Positions 1 through 10,591 of a stretch of DNA of 64,000 bases are shown here, in pieces. The notes below the pieces were generated by a model. That model saw only the letters and a program-made list of their open reading frames with translations, was not told where the DNA came from and did not search any database. Location: NCBI GenBank assembly GCA_947650365.1, contig OX393552.1, forward strand, positions 50,858,543-50,922,542, in the 5' to 3' direction. Within the stretch, counting starts at the first letter, position 1, and each line of letters starts with the position of its first letter. This DNA is from Chamaelirium japonicum (taxonomy: Eukaryota > Streptophyta > Magnoliopsida > Liliales > Melanthiaceae). Position numbers and translations under genes: made by a program.

Positions 1-801
1 TATGTTCTCCATCATACCCCTGCTCTCCGCTTAGTAGTGGTAAACCCGCTGTCCCTCCACTTGATGCCATGATTCACTTCGAGCGGTGAAGACTACCGTC
101 AGACTCGAACGATCATATGACTTGGTTCCTTCCAGGTTGACCTATACATCGTACCTCTGATTACCCCGTCGAGTAATCGAACCCGGTCAACAGTCAAACT
201 GATGACCACCAGGCCTGGGTTTAGTACAGTATAAGTCACACCAAGGAACGCACCTCCCATCAGGGGTGTGGATGGCCTGCAGGAGTGACACGCTAATGCA
301 ACGCCAGCCGGGTAACCCAGTACACCGTGGTTTTGGATCACTGCATATGGACCCTCACACATTGGTGCGCCAAAGCACCACGCAACTGGTTAGTCCATCA
401 GACGTGGCTTCTCAGGGTTTAGGACCGTTTTACCCTAAGCAGAAACACGGCTTAGTGTACCAGTGTCTGCTCACTGATCTGTACACCGTGTTAGTTCCGT
501 TCAGCCACAGACACTGTGCCTGGTGATGACCATGGTGAAGACATCCCATGAACTGTCATCGCCAACAGCTTAACATGATGAGGCGACCAACCTGATCATA
601 GCTGCGAACTTATTTAGGTTATACGGGACCAATCCACTTAGTCTTCAACTCAGTGGACTACCATATAACCATGGCTCTCTGTTCTCTAAAGAACACGTAA
701 CTATGTTACGCACCTATATGCATCTCATATATTAATAACTATCAATCTTTATTAGACCAAAACATAAAGTTTTACAAGCTTAGAACACATCAATCCTAAC
801 A
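1..801 (-). mobile_element. Truncated LTR of retrotransposon family D
   Basis: This stretch is collinear with 36286-37086, the same 801 bases long, and differs by roughly two dozen scattered changes seen by eye. It ends in CCTAACA, the same terminus as the solo LTR at 34955-37086, which begins TGTTGG. The rest of the LTR lies upstream of the window. Minus-strand orientation is inferred from a TATAAAA-like box on the minus strand of the solo copy (35494-35504) and from a purine-rich tract abutting this copy. No protein is encoded; the short open frames here are chance. Confidence 0.8.
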
Positions 802-815
802 CTCCTTCCTAATCT
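802..815 (-). other. Putative polypurine tract next to LTR D
   Basis: Read on the minus strand, the bases directly before the LTR terminus TGTTAGG are GATTAGGAAGGAG, which is purine-rich as expected of the plus-strand primer of a retrotransposon. This would make 1-801 a 3' LTR and the bases from 802 onward the 3' interior of a minus-strand element. No primer binding site is present here, which argues against a 5' LTR. Confidence 0.45.
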
Positions 816-2989
816 TCTATTTGAGTTGCCCACTGAAATTTACAAACTAAGTGAGGTAAACTCACTTGGGCCGTGGTAGTGAACCTCCCGAAAGGATCCA
901 CGTGACTAGTTGTTCCTCAAGTTTCAAGTAAGGTATTTGTCTTGCTCCACGTGCCTCGAGACAAGACTGACTCGCTCTATGTATCTCTAACACGATCCAA
1001 CTGGAGTGAAAGTAACATCAGTGACTAACCTAAGGTTTCACTGTACTTACTAGAAAGCATTCGATATTGAATCTCACTTCGGCAAGTACAACTATTTCCA
1101 CATCACCTTTGATAGGGAGTTGGTACTAAAGGGTTACATCAAAGAATAGTTGAGCACCCTCGATAAGGGACCAACGTTGAACCGACAACACAAAAATTTA
1201 TGCAAATGAAAACCTAGAACCTAAATGACACTAGGTCAAACAGATAATCGAGGACTAAAACTACTCCATTGAATCGGACTCGGAAAACCCTTTCCAATGG
1301 TTTTAGTTTCACTGAAACCTGAATCCTGATGGAGAAGGTATGATCGAACCACGAAAACTGAATTAACCGGGGGTCCATGGTGATATCACTAGGGCAAATA
1401 TGGCTTCAAGGATTCAAACCTATAGTCAACAAGTAAGTCTCAGGATGAAGTGTCTGATGCTGCTAGTGTCGTCCGAATCCAAGCTCGGACGGAGAAACGA
1501 CAACAAACTCATAGAACACCAACTAGATTGTCTTCATGGCTAGGACATGCTATTAGATTAAGTGCTAGGTAAAGAAGTAGCTAGGGTGGGTAAGTGTGTG
1601 GGGAATCAGCCCCAGGGAAACACATTTAGTCACAGGTGACGTTATGACATATAGGGGTTTGAATTGAAATGATTACCTTCTATTCCTTAGGATCATAGTC
1701 CACCTTATGCCTCCTTATGGTAAATTACAAACAGATATACCCGGGACTTTATCTTCATCTCATCCCTCTTGTCCTTCCGTACAAGTACATGACAACTTAA
1801 TATTTTGAGACACTATAGTATCAGCTTTCGCTTGGACCACAACTATCTATAGGTTTGAGGCACGCACTGATTTAGATGAGAGATAGTTCCAGATACAAGC
1901 TACTATTTTCAAAATACGACTCCACCAGAATGTGGGAAGTGAATTTGGCAATACTCATCATACTACGGACCGTGTCCAACAAGATCCGATTCCTTCTCTC
2001 GGATACTTTATTATGACGTGTCATCCTTGGAGTTAGCATTTAACTGGGAGATAACTTCATCCACCCTCAGGGCTCCATGGAATGAGTACCTCTCTATTTC
2101 TATGCATCACACATGCTTTTTTCCTAATATATAGTAATAACAATTGTAACAGAAATAATAATGTTCATTATATAAAGAGAAAATGACCTTGTGACACAAA
2201 CTAAAACAATATTCATAGTTTTCCTACGACATAGTTATTTCACATCTAGTACAACATACATGTAAAAATATGTACCTTAAAAACATGCATGTCAACAAAG
2301 GGATGATAGCATAACGGCTCACATCTAACAAGCAGAAAGGGTTGTCTAATTTCGAGGTTTGAATGAAGAAAAACAACCTGAGTTGCCATCATTTATGTGC
2401 TTCTGCACTGTAAGTAACCTTCAAGAGGGTGACTTGCCATGAAAATTTGAGTTTGTCCCCTCTACATAAATATTCACAAAAAGAGGGGGGAAAAATCATA
2501 AAGATATCAACACATCCATCTGACACTTCCTGATTAAATTCTACACCAAAATCTGAATGTTTGCCCCCCCCTATATAAATGTTTGTCTTTAATTAGTTTG
2601 CTGAATTAGTAACAAAGAAAGATTTGATGTAATGCTTCTTATGAGCAAAAGGAAAAAAAAAAATCAAAAATAGAACATTACAATAATGTTAGATATAATC
2701 TATATGTTTGTTTTTCAATTAGCGATATAAGAAGTTGAGTACACGTACAATTGAAATAAGAACAGTTAAGAAGTTACGTACACAATTGAAGACATATCGA
2801 AGGTCTGTCTGATTCAACCACCTTTGATCCTTACATTGTGGTTCCATATTAAACATACATATAGTTTCACTGATAATATGAGGAAGATCATTGGAATTTT
2901 TATTTACAAACCTTGAAAACTACAGGAAAACCTTGTGATTCTGTTGGAGTACTCACTGGATCTAAGGAGATACCTAGAACACTGATCCC
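816..2989. other. Non-coding, probably retrotransposon interior
   Basis: No open frame of note on either strand and no recognised domain. The style (moderate GC to about 2100, then AT-rich) suits the long non-coding 3' interior of the element ending at 801, followed by old intergenic DNA. The right boundary of that element could not be found. Confidence 0.35.
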
Positions 2990-3500
2990 TAAACCTAGAA
3001 TCTAGACCCCTAAAAAACCCTTAAGAAGCTTCTTCGCCATTGATTACCGAGATGAAGGAGAACTGCCATTGCCGATTTTCAAACCTAATATAGAACCCTT
3101 AAAACACTTAAGAACCCTAACTAATTTATTATCCTCATTCCTGATTAAGAATACATATCACTAGATTCAAAGTGCTTTTTTCGCCATTGATTATCGTGGT
3201 AAAGGAGATCTGTCGATTTTAAAACCTAAATGCAAAATTATAAGAAAACCCTAGAACATAGAACCATAAAAAACCCTTTAAGGACATATGTATCCCAATT
3301 CACGATTAAGAATAAATATCGTTAGATTCGAATAACCTTCTTCGCCATTGATTACCGATATGAAGGAGAGGTGCTAATTTTAAACTCTAGATGCAAAATT
3401 ATAAGAACCCTAGAACATATATAGAACCCCCCATTCCCGGCCAGTTAAGAATAAGTATTGCCTCATTCAAGTTACCTTCATTCTCGCCATTGATTAAGCG
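2990..3500. repeat. Degenerate tandem repeat, about 150-bp unit
   Basis: Four diverged copies start near 3022, 3170, 3330 and 3470. Each holds a core close to TTCGCCATTGATTACCGAGA, then a purine-rich GAAGGAGA, then a run such as CCTAGAACATAGAACC. Copies differ by many substitutions and indels, so the array is old. No coding function is evident. Confidence 0.6.
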
Positions 3501-3589
3501 AGATGGACGAGGGATTGTTGATTTTGGAAGGATTGCTCGCCGGTAGATTTTGGGACCGACTGCTTGCATGCAAAAGCACAAGACAGTAG

Positions 3590-3797
3590 TTCAGTATATA
3601 TAGTAGAAACGAGATGCTATTCAGTCCGAAGGTTTTTTCGATTCCGACAGCCGGATTGACTTGGCAGCATATAACTGATGACTGAAACCCACTAGTGATA
3701 TTTAAATCTTTTACACCACCAGTTGTATGCTGCCATGTCAATCGAGCTGAGCAGAATCGAAAAAACCTTGAGGCTGAATAGCATTTCTTATAGTAGA
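3590..3797. mobile_element. Foldback (MITE-like) element
   Basis: Two arms of about 70 bases, roughly 3600-3668 and 3720-3795, are inverted copies of each other. Both contain ATGCTATTCAG, GGTTTTTTCGATTC and GGCAGCATA. The spacer is about 50 bases. Such a hairpin without coding capacity is typical of a MITE. A clear TSD was not established. Confidence 0.6.
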
Positions 3798-3845
3798 ATC
3801 CTACCAAAAATAAAGTATGTATAGTAGAGTAGTTGAAGTAGTACG

Positions 3846-4400
3846 ATGCATGAGAAAGAAAAAAAAAAAAAAATCTATCACAATAAGCCTCACAGGCCTA
3901 CTGAATTGAGCCGTGTGTACCAACTCCATCACCAACCCCGTCATCGGCTATCGGCCACCACCGTCATCCACAGCTGCCTCATTGACCATCACGTACCCGC
4001 CGCCGCCTCATTGACCACCACCCGCCGACGCCCACCACTGGCCACCACCCACCGCCCTGTCCGTCATCCTCCTCCACCGCCGATGGAGGGTGGCGGCGGG
4101 CGGTGACCAGCGAGCAGACTACAGCCGGTGGTGGGCGGCCGTGGGTAGTGTTTGACGGGCCAATGGTGGTGGCCGACGGTGGGGGGTCGTGGCGTCATCT
4201 CTCTAAGGTTCATCCCAACGATCCCATAATTCATAATTCAGGCAATCAGGGGATGCCACCTATCCATGGGGTTGATGGAGTTGGTTAAAGACACACGACC
4301 CAATTCAATATGCGCCATATGCCTGTGAGGCTTATTGTGATAGGAGCCATGTGAACTTTTTTTTTTTTTTCTCATGATGGAGAAAAAAAAAAACTCACAT
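3846..4400. mobile_element. Foldback element with GC-rich core
   Basis: Inverted arms of about 75 bases (3873-3945 and 4262-4347) share TATCACAATAAGCCTCACAG, CGTGTGT and ACCAACTCCATC. Outside them lie an A-run (from about 3856) and a T-run (about 4358-4371), both next to CATGAG or its complement. The centre (3945-4255) is rich in CCACC and GGTGG trinucleotides, unlike the AT-rich surroundings. It is likely a non-autonomous DNA transposon, perhaps carrying a captured host fragment. The frames across it are Pro/His-rich and not convincing genes. Confidence 0.55.
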
Positions 4401-4402
4401 GG

Positions 4403-4427
4403 CACGTGGGTAAATGTTACCCACGTG
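4403..4427. repeat. Short perfect palindrome with two G-boxes
   Basis: CACGTGGGTAA is followed within a few bases by its inverted copy TTACCCACGTG. Each arm holds a CACGTG core. It lies just right of the foldback element and may be part of it. There is no nearby gene to regulate. Confidence 0.4.
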
Positions 4428-4629
4428 GGTATAACATAGCTCTTAAGTTGATCCACACACCCTATACACAATAGCCCCTAATATGCTACAAGATCAAAGA
4501 ATCCAATAATGATGTAAGGAAAATTAAGATGACATCTCAAATAGGGTTTCTTGGTCTAAGTGCATGCTAGTGGTGTTATCAGTAGTCCCATATAAGAGCT
4601 AGCCCCAATCCCATTCTCTGCTTGCAGGT

Positions 4630-4708
4630 GGGTGTTAAAAATAGTCCCATATTGATAAAGACGTGGAACTCCCACCCCTTTATTGATATGGGACTATTCT
4701 TAACACCC
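4630..4708. repeat. Inverted repeat, 23-bp arms
   Basis: Arms 4630-4652 and 4686-4708 are inverted copies beginning GGGTGTTAA and ending AACACCC, with GTCCCATAT inside. This could form a small hairpin. No coding role is seen. Confidence 0.5.
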
Positions 4709-5110
4709 GCTTGTACGCGGAGCACCTCTCAATCGGAGCTAGAGAGAAAGAAGATCTTGATCAGAGGGAGAAAAAGAGTACGACGGAACCACATGGAGGG
4801 GAGATGTGGTGGGACCTAGTTTTTGTTGGTTTGATGGTCCTTTATGGAAGAGTTACTGAACTAGGTGAACCAAGTTGGTTGTCGCAGTTCTAGTTAAATC
4901 GATCGACTTAACTAGGGGGGCTGATGGGTTAGTGGTGTACATGATTTCATTCTCATGTGTACCCAATAACCGATGGATGCACTGATAAATTGTGTCTACC
5001 GGTTATACATATTTATATATTATAAATAAATGTATAGGGGTGGAGTCCCAATATTATGAATCTAGATGTATTGAGGAGGACCTATCAAATCCGTAGAAAA
5101 TTGGAAGGTA
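4709..5110. other. Non-coding interval
   Basis: AT-rich in its second half. A purine tract AGGGGGG followed by TG at about 4912-4922, and a TATAAATAAATG at about 5019, could mark the start of an old LTR, but no matching second copy was found. Confidence 0.25.
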
Positions 5111-5560
5111 TGTGGGCTTTTTTGTTGCCCTTTTCGGATCGGCTCCTGCCGAAGGCCTCGGGATTTTGATCCCAAACGCCAGCACGAGTGGCGACCCATT
5201 ATAGTGGCAGCCGCCTCCGCCGGCAGCTGGATAAACCGCCCCGAGCGGCGCTCCGACTACGGTTGCAGAACTGGCAGCTGACGACTGCCCGTCTATTAGA
5301 GGTGGCGATCTCCGGGAGTCTCACAGCGGCGATGGCCTGCATGTGTGAGCCGCAGCAGCCCCCGCGCGTCGCATGGCTCCGGATGTGGCTTGGGCACCTC
5401 AAAGGCGTCGTCCAGAGGCGGCACGAGCGAATGGTGGCGGGCGGCAGGCTGCGCGCCTGAGAGGCAATGGCTCAGGCGGCTTGTGCTCGAGGGGAGGTCA
5501 GCGGTGATTTCTGTCCGATTAACACCCGACCCGCCCCGCTAAGTATTGGGTTTAAACCCT
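5111..5560 (+). other. GC-rich patch, unrecognised short frames
   Basis: A sharp rise in GC content between AT-rich flanks. It holds overlapping open frames of up to 90 codons on both strands, rich in Arg, Ala and Leu, as expected by chance in GC-rich DNA. No family is recognised. Downstream (5520-5660) is a loose repetition of ACCCGACCCG. It could be the 5' untranslated part of a retrotransposon LTR. Confidence 0.25.
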
Positions 5561-6623
5561 ATTTTCAACCGACCCGACTTTTGGGTTTGAACCCGACTAC
5601 ACCTTATATGCAGACCCGGTTTTATGACAGATCTGACCCGATCTGGTTTAATCCCAGACTCATCAGCTATTAAGTGGCAGACCCGACCCGGCTAGTGTAT
5701 ATGCATTATCTGTTATTTAATGTCTCATTTAATCTCGACCGTTGGTCTATATTATCTATAATTTTGGGCTCGATCGGAGTCTTATTTGATCGATCTTTAT
5801 ATGGATCTAGCCTAATTGAATTATTTCGGACGCATCGGTACGCTCAGATTTTGTATTCTGAACTCTTTGTAACTTTCTACTTATAAAATACAAATAACAA
5901 TACTTTAATACTTTTTATGTGAGCCTGATGCCGTTTTTTGGTCAGTTGCTTGTTAACATGTGCTTAACAGTCATGCTGTAATTATTTTAATATGCTTTAA
6001 TGATGTTAAATATGATTACTTTTCTGCTAGTAGGCACATACACATAGTATGCAGTTGACAGCTGATGGAGAACCCTATATGGGTAGAAATTGGCTTTACA
6101 ACACATATTAGGTCTTTTATGGGTTTAGTGCATGCCAAGTGACCGTTTGAGATTTACTTTCAAAATGAGTCAGATTTGCTCAAATGTAGGTGGCTCATAA
6201 AGACAGTGGGTTGTCGGATTGGAGGAGGCTTCCACTAGAGTCACTAGGCATCCTATTGTACTAGGGTTTGATTCTGCCCAAAGATGTTTTAAACTATTGA
6301 GTGCAGTAAAATGAGCAGAATAGTAGCCTGTGACTAGGGAAGATATGATAACCATTCTATCCAAAGGTATTGAATAGTATCCGACTCAACCCAATTACAA
6401 CTGACTAGGTCTGAGCACGTTTGTATACGTGACTTGGGAAACTGAAGCACATCAAGAGATATGACCAAAACTGAGTCTTGATGGTGTGAGGGAGTTGTCC
6501 CAGAAGAAAACTTTGCACATGAAGTTATCTTCAGTTGATTTGAATTATAACCCCTAATTCAAGTCGGCATATATTTGTGATTAGTGTTAAAACTATCACT
6601 AATTTGTAATCCTCTGTTCAGAG
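5561..6623. other. Non-coding leader of copia element C
   Basis: No gene seen. It lies between the GC-rich patch and the first recognisable gag codons. It probably includes the 5' leader of the copia element, but no intact TGGTATCAGAGC primer site was found; GTCTGAGC near 6408 could be a remnant. Confidence 0.3.
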
Positions 6624-7310
6624 ATGGATACGATAGCTACTTCGAGGAATATAACTGTTATTGAGCCCCTAAACGGTTCTAATTATCCATCTTAGAAGAC
6701 GAATATCGAGATCTTACTAGGATATATGGGTTGTGAATTTGAGCTTATAGAGTCAAAGCCGATATAGCTTATAGATGCTTCTACTGAGGTCCAATAGACC
6801 CATTTTATTAAGTGGGAGATAATGAATTGTCTCTCTATGATGATAATCGGGGTCATCATTGGCAAAGAGCTATAAGGTGACATTGCAAAACTAAGACTGC
6901 AGTTGAGTTGATAGCATTGCTAAAGAGGTAGTTCGTGGGCACCCAGAAGTTCCTGTTGTACAGCAAAATGCTTCAAATCATGAATCTGAAGTATGACGGC
7001 CATGGCAGCATTTGTGAGTATATTCTCAAGCTCTCGAAACTGGCCATAGGCATGAGAGAGTAAGGTCTGCAGTTTGAGGAGGAGCTTCTGGTTTACATTA
7101 TAGTATCTGTCCCAAAGTCTTTTGACACTTTTGAGGTAAATTATAATGCCTAGGAGACCTAATGGGATCTTAATCAACCTATCACCCAAAGTCTTTTGAC
7201 TGAAGGAAAGGACAAGAGATATAAAAATCTAGGCTTTGGTGATTCTGGGAGGAAGTTAAGTTATTATAGATGAGATTACTGTAGCAGACCTTAGTCTGTT
7301 GCGAGTCTAA
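6624..7310 (+). pseudogene. Ty1/copia element C: gag remnant
   Basis: From ATG 6624 the frame reads like a plant copia gag. It has the opening motif EPLNGSNYPS, then IEILLGYM, then HFIKWEIMNCLSMM. After a frame change it continues with GHGSICEYILKLSKLAIGMRE and PKSFDTFEVNYNA (about 7000-7150). Several in-frame stops interrupt it, for example where the conserved Trp after NYPS would be. The CCHC zinc knuckle expected near 7260 is not intact. Gag would form the particle; this copy cannot. It starts the plus-strand element that runs through protease, integrase, RT and RNase H to 9931. Confidence 0.8.
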
Positions 7311-7339
7311 TGCCATAAATATACCATCAAAATCTTGGT

Positions 7340-7400
7340 GGGTTGACTCAGGACCTTCTGTTCATGTGTCCCACACTTTGCATGGGGCTCAAGAGCAGAA
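7340..7400 (+). pseudogene. Copia element C: protease active-site remnant
   Basis: The frame around 7340-7380 reads WVDSGPSVHVSHTL, matching the copia aspartic protease active site D-S-G followed by a His/Ser-rich loop. Only the active-site region is recognisable; the rest has decayed. It lies between gag and the GAG-pre-integrase domain, the normal copia order. Confidence 0.6.
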
Positions 7401-7510
7401 GAAGACCCAAGTCGGAGGATAGGTTTCTCCTAATGATTACTCAATAAGGGTGAAGATGGTTTGCAGTTAATACTTGGTGTTAGAATGGGGTTACATTCTA
7501 GTGTTAGAGG

Positions 7511-8090
7511 ATGTTTTCTACCTTTCGATCCGGTTTAAAGCATTCTTGTCTAACCGAGGATTCTGTTGTGCTTTGGCACAAGAGAATAGGCCAAATATCT
7601 AGAAAGATAGTAAAGGTTTTGGTGAAAAATGGGATTCTACCTAATCTAGACTTTTCAGACTTTGATACTTGTGTGGACTGCCTTAGAGGAAAGATGACTA
7701 AACAGAGAAAGCTCACATCTATCAGAGCTTTAGAGCTCTTAGAGCTGATCCATACAAACATATATGGTATGTTCCTAGTTGAAGATCGTGATGGTTAGAG
7801 TTACTTCATCATGTTCATTGATGACTACTACAGATATACTTATGTGTATCTTCTCCACCACAAGCTAGGGGCTTTGGAGGTCTTCCAGACATACCAACTA
7901 GAGGTGGAGATGCAACTTGATAAGAAGATCCAGGTTGTTCACTTCGATTGTAAAATGAAATTTTTTGGGAGGATGAATCAGGATGGTTTAAACCATGATC
8001 TTTTCTTTAAGTATCTGAGGCAGTAGGGGATTATTCCCAAGTATACACCTGGCTACCCTGAGAGGTCGAAGGGTTTTCGGTTCTACTATC
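7511..8090 (+). pseudogene. Copia element C: GAG-pre-integrase and integrase remnant
   Basis: Residues 1-95 of the frame from 7511 include LWHKRIGQIS and CVDCLRGKMTKQ, the His-Cys zinc-binding region ahead of copia integrase. An in-frame TAG at about 7797 breaks the protein. It resumes with FIMFIDDYYRYTYVYLL and VVHFDCKMKFFG, which align with the integrase core around the first two catalytic acids. Then KYTPGYPE replaces the usual region near the third catalytic acid. Integrase would insert cDNA into host DNA; stops make this copy dead. Confidence 0.8.
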
Positions 8091-8469
8091 CTTTTAGATC
8101 GTTGGAGATAGTGGAGACCAATAGGGTCATATGTCTGTCGAATGCAGAATTTAGTGGGAGCCAACGACCAGTTGAGATTCTTTTCAGAGAGAACTCTTCA
8201 GAAGCTATTATGCAAGTATCAATTTTTTTAGTTGTTCAGTCAAATATTGTAGTAGACACTGCCCTAGCTCCTACTGAGACGGTGACAGAGGTTGACCCAC
8301 TGCCAGTTCATTCTGTACATGTTCTAGATACTCCGATGGAGCCAGTCTAACTAAGGAGGTCAGATCGCCAGCATAGGTGAGCTAACCCAAACTATTATGA
8401 GATCTATTTCTAGGAGATTCAGAGTGAGGGATATAATATTGCTAACCCTACTATCTTTTGTGAAACCAT
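8091..8469 (+). pseudogene. Copia element C: integrase C-terminal and linker remnant
   Basis: This part bridges integrase and reverse transcriptase. It holds an open stretch of 82 codons (8102-8350) rich in Val, Glu and Pro, as in the variable linker of copia polyproteins. No motif is firmly recognisable. Confidence 0.45.
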
Positions 8470-9060
8470 GGGTTGCAATGAATCTCGACAGTAGCAGGAG
8501 GCTATAAGAGAGGAGTTACAATCCATGAAGAAGAATCATGTTTGAGATCTTATAGAGATACCAGAAAATCGAAAGGCATTGGAGTGAAAGTAGATCTTTA
8601 AGACCAAGAGAGATACTGATGGCAAAATCGAGAGATTTAAGATCAGACTGGTGGCTAAAGGTTTTCACGTAGAATAAGGGTGTTAACTTTGGCGATAGTT
8701 ACTTTCAAGTTTTCACCAAGGACTCCTTAAGAGTAATTATGGTCATTGTAGCCCACCTCAATCTGGAGTTGCACTAGATGGATGTTAAAATAATATTTCT
8801 GAATGGTGATATGATAGAAGACATTTACATGTCACACTCAGAGAGCTTTGCAGTCAGTGAGAGCAATCACCTAGTCTGCCAGTTGAAGAAGTCCATTTAT
8901 GGATTGAAGCAGGCTTTCAGGCAGTGGTACCTGAAATTTAATAAGGTTACCACAGAGTATGGTTTCTAGGAGAATATGGCTGACATATCCATATATCTAA
9001 AAGCTAGAGGGAGCAGGTTTGTTATACTCATCATCTATATTGATGATATTCTCTTTGGCG
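8470..9060 (+). pseudogene. Copia element C: reverse transcriptase remnant
   Basis: Recognisable copia RT blocks appear in order: EAIREELQSMKKNHV near 8495, RFKIRLVAKGFHVE near 8635, MDVKIIFLNGDMIEDIYM at 8778, LKKSIYGLKQAFRQWY near 8885, and the catalytic box YIDDI near 9040. They are spread over several frames with stops, and the stretch 8660-8770 is frameshifted. RT would copy element RNA into cDNA. The catalytic Asp pair survives, but the frame does not. Confidence 0.85.
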
Positions 9061-9559
9061 AGCAATGACATTCACATGCTTCATGATGCTAAGCACTTCT
9101 TGTTTAAAAAATTCGATATGAAGGATATAGATTAGGCAGATTATATGCTTAGGATCAAGATTCACAGAGATAGAGTAATAGAGATTCTGGGACTCTCGCA
9201 GATAGCTTATGTTGAGAAGGTCCTTAAGAGGTTCAGGATAGATATGTGTGCTTCGGATAAGGCACAGGTACTGAAGGAATATGTATTTTTTCAGGATCAG
9301 TGTCCCAAGAATCAGGCTGAGTAGGACTAGGTGGATGCAACTGAGTATGCTTCCATTATGGGGAGCATCATATATGCTATGACTTGTATTCGACCAGACA
9401 TCAGTTTTGTCGTTGGGATATTGGGTCGATATGTGTAGGATCCGGGTGTAGCTCATATGCTTGCAACTAAGAAAGTTCTGAGATATTTTCAGTACACCAA
9501 AGGGTTCATTCTTACCTATAGGTAGGGCAGTGAGCTTCAGGTGGTTGGTTACTGGCTGC
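9061..9559 (+). pseudogene. Copia element C: RT thumb / connection remnant
   Basis: Plus-strand reading in shifting frames continues the copia polyprotein between RT and RNase H, including a recognisable IHRDRVI-like stretch near 9160 and a DTSFV-like stretch near 9400. Frameshifts and stops are dense. The 208-codon frame on the opposite strand here is taken as a chance shadow. Confidence 0.55.
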
Positions 9560-9931
9560 AAAGACACTCTAAAATCCACTTTGGGATATATTTTTCTAAT
9601 GGCATGAGGAGTTGTTTTGTGGAAAAGCTTCAAGCAGTCAATTATGACTAACTCCACTATGTATGCAGAGTATGTTGCTTACTTTGAAGCTACAAAGCAC
9701 GCTCTTCATTGGAGGTTTAGGCATTATAGATTCGATCCAAAGACCTTTGCCAATTTTTTTTGTGACAATGAGAATATTTGTCAGCATGTCAAAAATGAGA
9801 AGAGTACAAGACGCAACAAGTACTTGGATATCAAGTATATTCTTGTATGCCACAAAATCAAAGAGGAGTTGGTGGAAGTCCAGCATATTCGCACCAATCT
9901 GATGGTTGCAGACTCTCTCACCAAGGGACTT
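9560..9931 (+). pseudogene. Copia element C: RNase H remnant, 5' part
   Basis: The frame from 9617 reads through copia RNase H motifs: NSTMYAEYVAYFEATKHALH, then FCDNENICQHVKN, then NKYLDIKYILV, ending in ADSLTKGL. At the final Leu codon (CTT, 9929-9931) it is cut by the CACTA transposon. RNase H degrades RNA in RNA-DNA hybrids during reverse transcription. The missing C-terminal codons lie at 14487-14548. Confidence 0.85.
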
Positions 9932-9954
9932 CACTACACCAAAGTAAGGTACAA

Positions 9955-10112
9955 AATACATACACTAACGATGGTCATAAACCATCGTTATTATAACGAC
10001 GGTCATTTCATATTACGATAGTTTTAGACCGTCGTTTATTGTCATTAAAATAGGCTTTACAATTTCTCACTATCGTATAATAAACGACGGTCTAAAACCG
10101 TCGTTTAATCAG
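9955..10112. repeat. CACTA left subterminal repeats
   Basis: Several direct and inverted copies of a 10- to 20-base motif, AACGACGGTC with variants AACGATGGTC and GACCGTCGTTT, occur in about 150 bases. In CACTA elements such clusters are the binding sites of the accessory transposase protein. The matching cluster is at 14100-14475. Confidence 0.8.
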
Positions 10113-10197
10113 TCTGAAATTCCATTAACTTTGCTCTCCTCCCCGATCCTTCCTCTTTCTCTCTCGCTGTGAGGAGCTACGGTACCCCCCTCGCCCT

Positions 10198-10198
<1 letters not shown>

Positions 10199-10254
<56 letters not shown>
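10199..10254. repeat. (CT)n microsatellite
   Basis: Uninterrupted CT dinucleotides over about 55 bases inside the CACTA element. Open frames crossing it encode Leu-Ser or Glu-Arg runs and are not genes. Confidence 0.9.
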
Positions 10255-10255
<1 letters not shown>

Positions 10256-10256
10256 A

Positions 10257-10495
10257 CCTGCCATCACCCCCCCACCAACCGCGACCCCCTTACCTCCTCC
10301 ACCTACCCTGTCATCGACCGCCACCGCCTCCTGTTCCTGCCGCCGCCACCTCCTCCACCTGTCGCGACCCCCCCTCCTCCTCCATTACTGCCGCCACCAC
10401 CACCACCACCACCTCCTCCATTATCGCCTCCACCACCACCACCACCTCCTCTATTGCTGCCGCCACCACCACATGCCGTCTGCCTTCTGCTATCA

Positions 10496-10496
<1 letters not shown>
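10257..10496. other. CCACC-rich low-complexity patch in CACTA element
   Basis: Dense CCA, CCT and CCG triplets between two CT microsatellites. The plus frame translates as a Pro-rich run without a start context or other domain. It may be a captured and expanded fragment of a Pro-rich exon, but nothing identifies a source. Confidence 0.4.
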
Positions 10497-10590
<94 letters not shown>

Positions 10591-10591
10591 C
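10497..10591. repeat. (CT)n microsatellite, long
   Basis: About 90 bases of near-perfect CT dinucleotides ending in CTCGCTCGCTCG. It is the second CT tract of the CACTA interior. Confidence 0.9.

Noticed and set aside
802-850. Primer binding site making 1-801 a 5' LTR
   Set aside because: The bases after the terminus are CTCCTTCCTAATC, pyrimidine-rich, and fit a polypurine tract on the other strand instead.
5188-5460. 90-codon plus frame in a GC-rich patch as a gene
   Set aside because: Equally long frames exist in other phases and on the minus strand, and no family is recognised.
9031-9657. 208-codon minus frame
   Set aside because: It lies opposite the copia RT-RNase H region, and the plus-strand motifs (YIDDI before, RNase H after) explain the DNA. 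The minus frame shows no domain.
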